Below, one piece after another: positions 61,630 to 64,000 of a stretch of DNA of 64,000 nt (the first letter of the stretch is position 1; the number at the start of each line of letters is the position of its first letter). The translations under genes and the position numbers were made by a program. Under the pieces are notes generated by a model. That model was not told where the DNA came from and searched no databases. It saw nothing but the letters and a program-made list of their open reading frames with translations. The DNA is taken from positions 1 to 64,000 of the forward strand of contig JAGVSM010004936.1 in the NCBI GenBank assembly GCA_022494885.1, written 5' to 3'. Source of the stretch: Micrasema longulum (Eukaryota; Arthropoda; Insecta; Trichoptera; Brachycentridae).

Positions 61630-62095
61630 CTTATATAATATCTTATTTAACCGAAATACCTACCTGTGCAGTTACATTGTGTATGGATATGTAAATGTAC
61701 ATGTGTATGTGAGTTTGATATTTGGTTAATTATTATAAACACTTTATTTTATTTTAGTTTTTGAGTTTTTTATTTTATTTTTATAATTATTATTTTCTTC
61801 AATTAAGTTGTTCTTCTTATAAGGCTCAATAATTATCGCAAATGTTATACTCGCTGCATATGTATGTATACCTATTATTATGTTATCCGCACTGTAAAAT
61901 GTACATACATATCTAAATTTAATATCTATTCTTAACTTCTTATTAATAATATTTATCTTTTAGCTTACGAGAAGGCCTGTAATTGGATCTTAATATATAA
62001 TTTAACCTACACTGTAATTAATAAACATTGTAATCTGTTGGCTTTCCAAAATAAAATAAAATAAAAAAATAAAAATAAATAACGTTTTTTTTAAA
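61630..62095 (+). mobile_element. Non-LTR 3' UTR, family L
   Basis: The end AAGGCCTGTAATTGGATCTT, AATCTGTTGGCTTTCCAAAA and an AATAAA repeat tail matches 38530-38665. Upstream sequence has TGTATGTGAGTTTGA-like tracts. No coding part is recognisable. Confidence 0.6.
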
Positions 62096-62365
62096 AATTA
62101 TGTCAGTGATGCCAACAAATGATTAAAATTATTATGAATAATAATAGTAATTATTCGTATTATTTACAGTAAGTGAAGCAACTTATCGGTTAATGGATCA
62201 ATGTAATAAAATTAAACTATTTGAATTTAATTATTGGTTTCAATGTAATGAGATTATCATCGCATTCATATGAATAAATGAAAGGATGCCATAAATTGCA
62301 TAGTTTATAAGTATTGATGCACTTTTCAACTACAAAAAGAACAGGGCTTTTAAACTGGATTGAAA
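62096..62365. other. Short AT-rich stretch
   Basis: No gene; a 62-codon minus-strand frame is AT-driven. Confidence 0.3.
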
Positions 62366-62935
62366 TAACGAAGAAATTCAGTGCTACGGGAAATTGGATG
62401 TACAAAATGTTTTCTTACAAGAGGTAAAATTAGAGCATTTTATTGTATGGCGAAGATTTTCTAAAATGTATGGAAAAAATATTTAAAAAAAACTACTTTG
62501 AAAGATGTCACTTAACTAGTTCTCCGAAATCAACTAATCATAGGTTGATATGATAGATTTCCGGTTTCCGGAAAGCCAACCCTCCAATCAGAACAACTCC
62601 CTGTAGAAAAATAGTGACGCCACTCACAAAGTAACTAAAAACAACAAAACTTTAAAAAATCGTAGCGATTCTGCTTCTTTTCCACATTCACTCCTAAGTG
62701 GAGCATGTGGCCATCACCAGTTGTCTCCAGGAGACCCTATCACCAGCCAGCATTTTTGCCTCTTGCGACGTCAATTCAGCCCCCCCTAATTCCGACGAAC
62801 AAAGTCTAAGGATCGTCATTGACGGCCTTCCAGGACGGCGTGAGCCCGCAGGTTTAAAGAAGAGGCAACTTGGATTTAGGTTATCCTGAAGCATGCGCAG
62901 CACGTGTCTAATCTAGGTCCACCGATAATACGATT
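62366..62935 (+). repeat. Dispersed repeat G, copy 3 (retroelement-interrupted)
   Basis: AAGAAATTCAGTGCTACGGG, AAATTGGATGTACAAAATGT, TAAAATTAGAGCATTTTATT and TTTAAAAAATCGTAGCGAT up to 62663. An insertion follows, then GATAATACGATTCATATAAA. Compare 60271-60300, where the same ends are joined. Confidence 0.6.
62662..62920 (-). mobile_element. Non-LTR ORF2 extreme C-terminus in repeat G
   Basis: The minus-strand frame 62694-62903 encodes MLRMLQDNLNPSCLFFKPAG, SRRPGRPSMTILRLCSSELG, QEAKMLAGDRVSWRQLVMAT and CST. '.GRP...........A.DR..WR.LV.A' is the usual last segment of RTE/R2-like proteins. CGAT on both sides (62660 and 62922) may be a short target duplication. It is GC-richer than its surroundings and openly readable. 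Confidence 0.65.
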
Positions 62936-62959
62936 CATATAAAAAAGGCTTTTATTGAA

Positions 62960-63080
62960 AGTCTTAAGCGGCTACTTAACACACTGTGTAACATTCACGA
63001 TTCTGCCTATGTTTGAACATTGAACAATGGAAGGAATATGGATATAAAAGAAACACAGAACTTCCCTTTTCAAGAAAACT
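62960..63080 (+). mobile_element. rep-A partial copy
   Basis: GGCTACTTAACACACTGTGT, AACATTCACGATTCTGCCTA, TGTTTGAACATTGAACAATG and GGAATATGG, ending near CTTCCCTTTTCAAG. The core left of GGCTAC is missing. Confidence 0.6.
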
Positions 63081-64000
63081 TTGTTAACTTTTCATTCTAA
63101 TACGAGCACAGGCTTGTTGTTTTTTTGTTAGAATATATTACATACTTATGATATGTACCGTGTCGTAGTCGTTGCTATATGCAGCTTGTTAATTAATCAT
63201 TTACTTGTCAATGTTTCTTACAGGATAGATATAATCGCATTTTTTTTCATGAACTAAAACATGAGTAAAACCTCAGAGTAATAATGCGTAACCTAAAGAA
63301 AAGCCCGATCACTATGTTTCATAGAACGCAGGCGATGTTGGTTTGTTGGTTAGCAACCATTTTGTTTGACAAACACATGACGGTTCTGTCGGATGCTTTT
63401 GTCGGTGAGCTTGGCTTTGTTTGTAAATAATTATGATATTTACGTTATAATAAATAAAAATTGATTATGGTGCATTGCAGTATGTTGCAGCAGTAGGAGC
63501 GTCAAAGGTGTTAAAGGAGTCAGTTTTCACAGGTAATTGATTCCGAAAATTTTCCCATGATTTACATTGATTTTTGGCATTTATTGTCCCGACACGTGTA
63601 TTATGTTGCTTAAAAACTTTACTTATCTCAACATATTTACTTCAGATACTATTTTTTCTCAATTTAGGGGATACATTTGTGAATTAAAGTATGTTTACTG
63701 TTGATAATGACGGTCGATTATGGGCAATATGCCGGGGCCGCACTAGGCATCCATATAAAGTTTGAGTTTTTATCGAGTAGAGGTTTATTATTGACGGACA
63801 AACAAACAAACTCAACACAGGACTTTGGTTCCATGGAGTTGGGATTAATGTCTAAATAAATGTGACATAAGTATATTATGAATAAAATTAATAAAAAAAT
63901 AAACACACACATGTATTTTCAGTTTTATAAAATAAATATAGGCGAATTATAGAAAAATAAATTGGAATAACCCTGCAATAATAAATACACAGGTACATAT
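63081..64000. other. Unassigned sequence to window end
   Basis: No gene or shared repeat is recognised. A 64-codon minus-strand frame at 63718-63912 has no domain. Positions 63330-63540 are slightly GC-richer. Confidence 0.3.

Noticed and set aside
1..64000. CRISPR array, bacterial operons or integron-like structure
   Set aside because: The tandem repeats present lack regular repeat-spacer structure, and no prokaryotic genes, ribosome-binding sites or operon spacing are seen.

Overview
This is AT-rich animal nuclear DNA, almost certainly from an insect, although the order cannot be fixed from the sequence alone. It shows jockey-, R1- and RTE-like non-LTR retrotransposon fragments, three kinds of tRNA-derived SINE, hAT-like and P-like DNA elements with 8-bp target duplications, and a secreted leucine-rich-repeat protein with an arthropod-style signal peptide and cap. 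I see no rRNA gene, no intact tRNA gene and nothing bacterial. All but one of the convincing reading frames are pieces of transposable elements.

Layout. 0-2 kb is an R1/jockey-like reverse-transcriptase (RT) remnant split by a second retroelement with a 19-bp target duplication. 2.2-4.3 kb holds a repeat block that recurs inverted at 41.9-42.6 kb. 4.3-5.1 kb is the first of three P-like non-autonomous elements (others at 21.6 and 51.3 kb). 5.7-13.4 kb holds retroelement 3' ends, a SINE and an open 210-codon RT C-terminus on the minus strand. 13.8-16.0 kb is a 2.2-kb hAT-like element loaded with retroelement debris. 16-32 kb alternates a foldback family (here called rep-A), dispersed repeats, a TTAA-flanked foldback element and SINEs. 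32.5-34.1 kb (minus) is the only convincing cellular gene: an intronless 526-residue secreted LRR protein. 34.4-35.2 kb is a near-perfect foldback next to that gene. 35.7-50 kb is nested retroelement remains, including a 1.3-kb RT copy split by a SINE. 50.6-64 kb holds a TA-flanked hairpin MITE, further RTE and jockey tails, a 418-bp CTCTTTC array and more rep-A copies.

The window is therefore a gene-poor repeat graveyard in which the order of insertion can often be read from target duplications and interrupted copies. The most informative items are the P-like family (8-bp duplications, shared inverted termini and a remnant of a THAP zinc finger), a 21-bp palindrome that looks like a collapsed copy of the same family, the rep-A foldback family whose core stays conserved while its arms change, and a heptanucleotide satellite that seems to have grown inside a retroelement 3' UTR. 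Family and clade names are by motif recognition only; no database search was possible.
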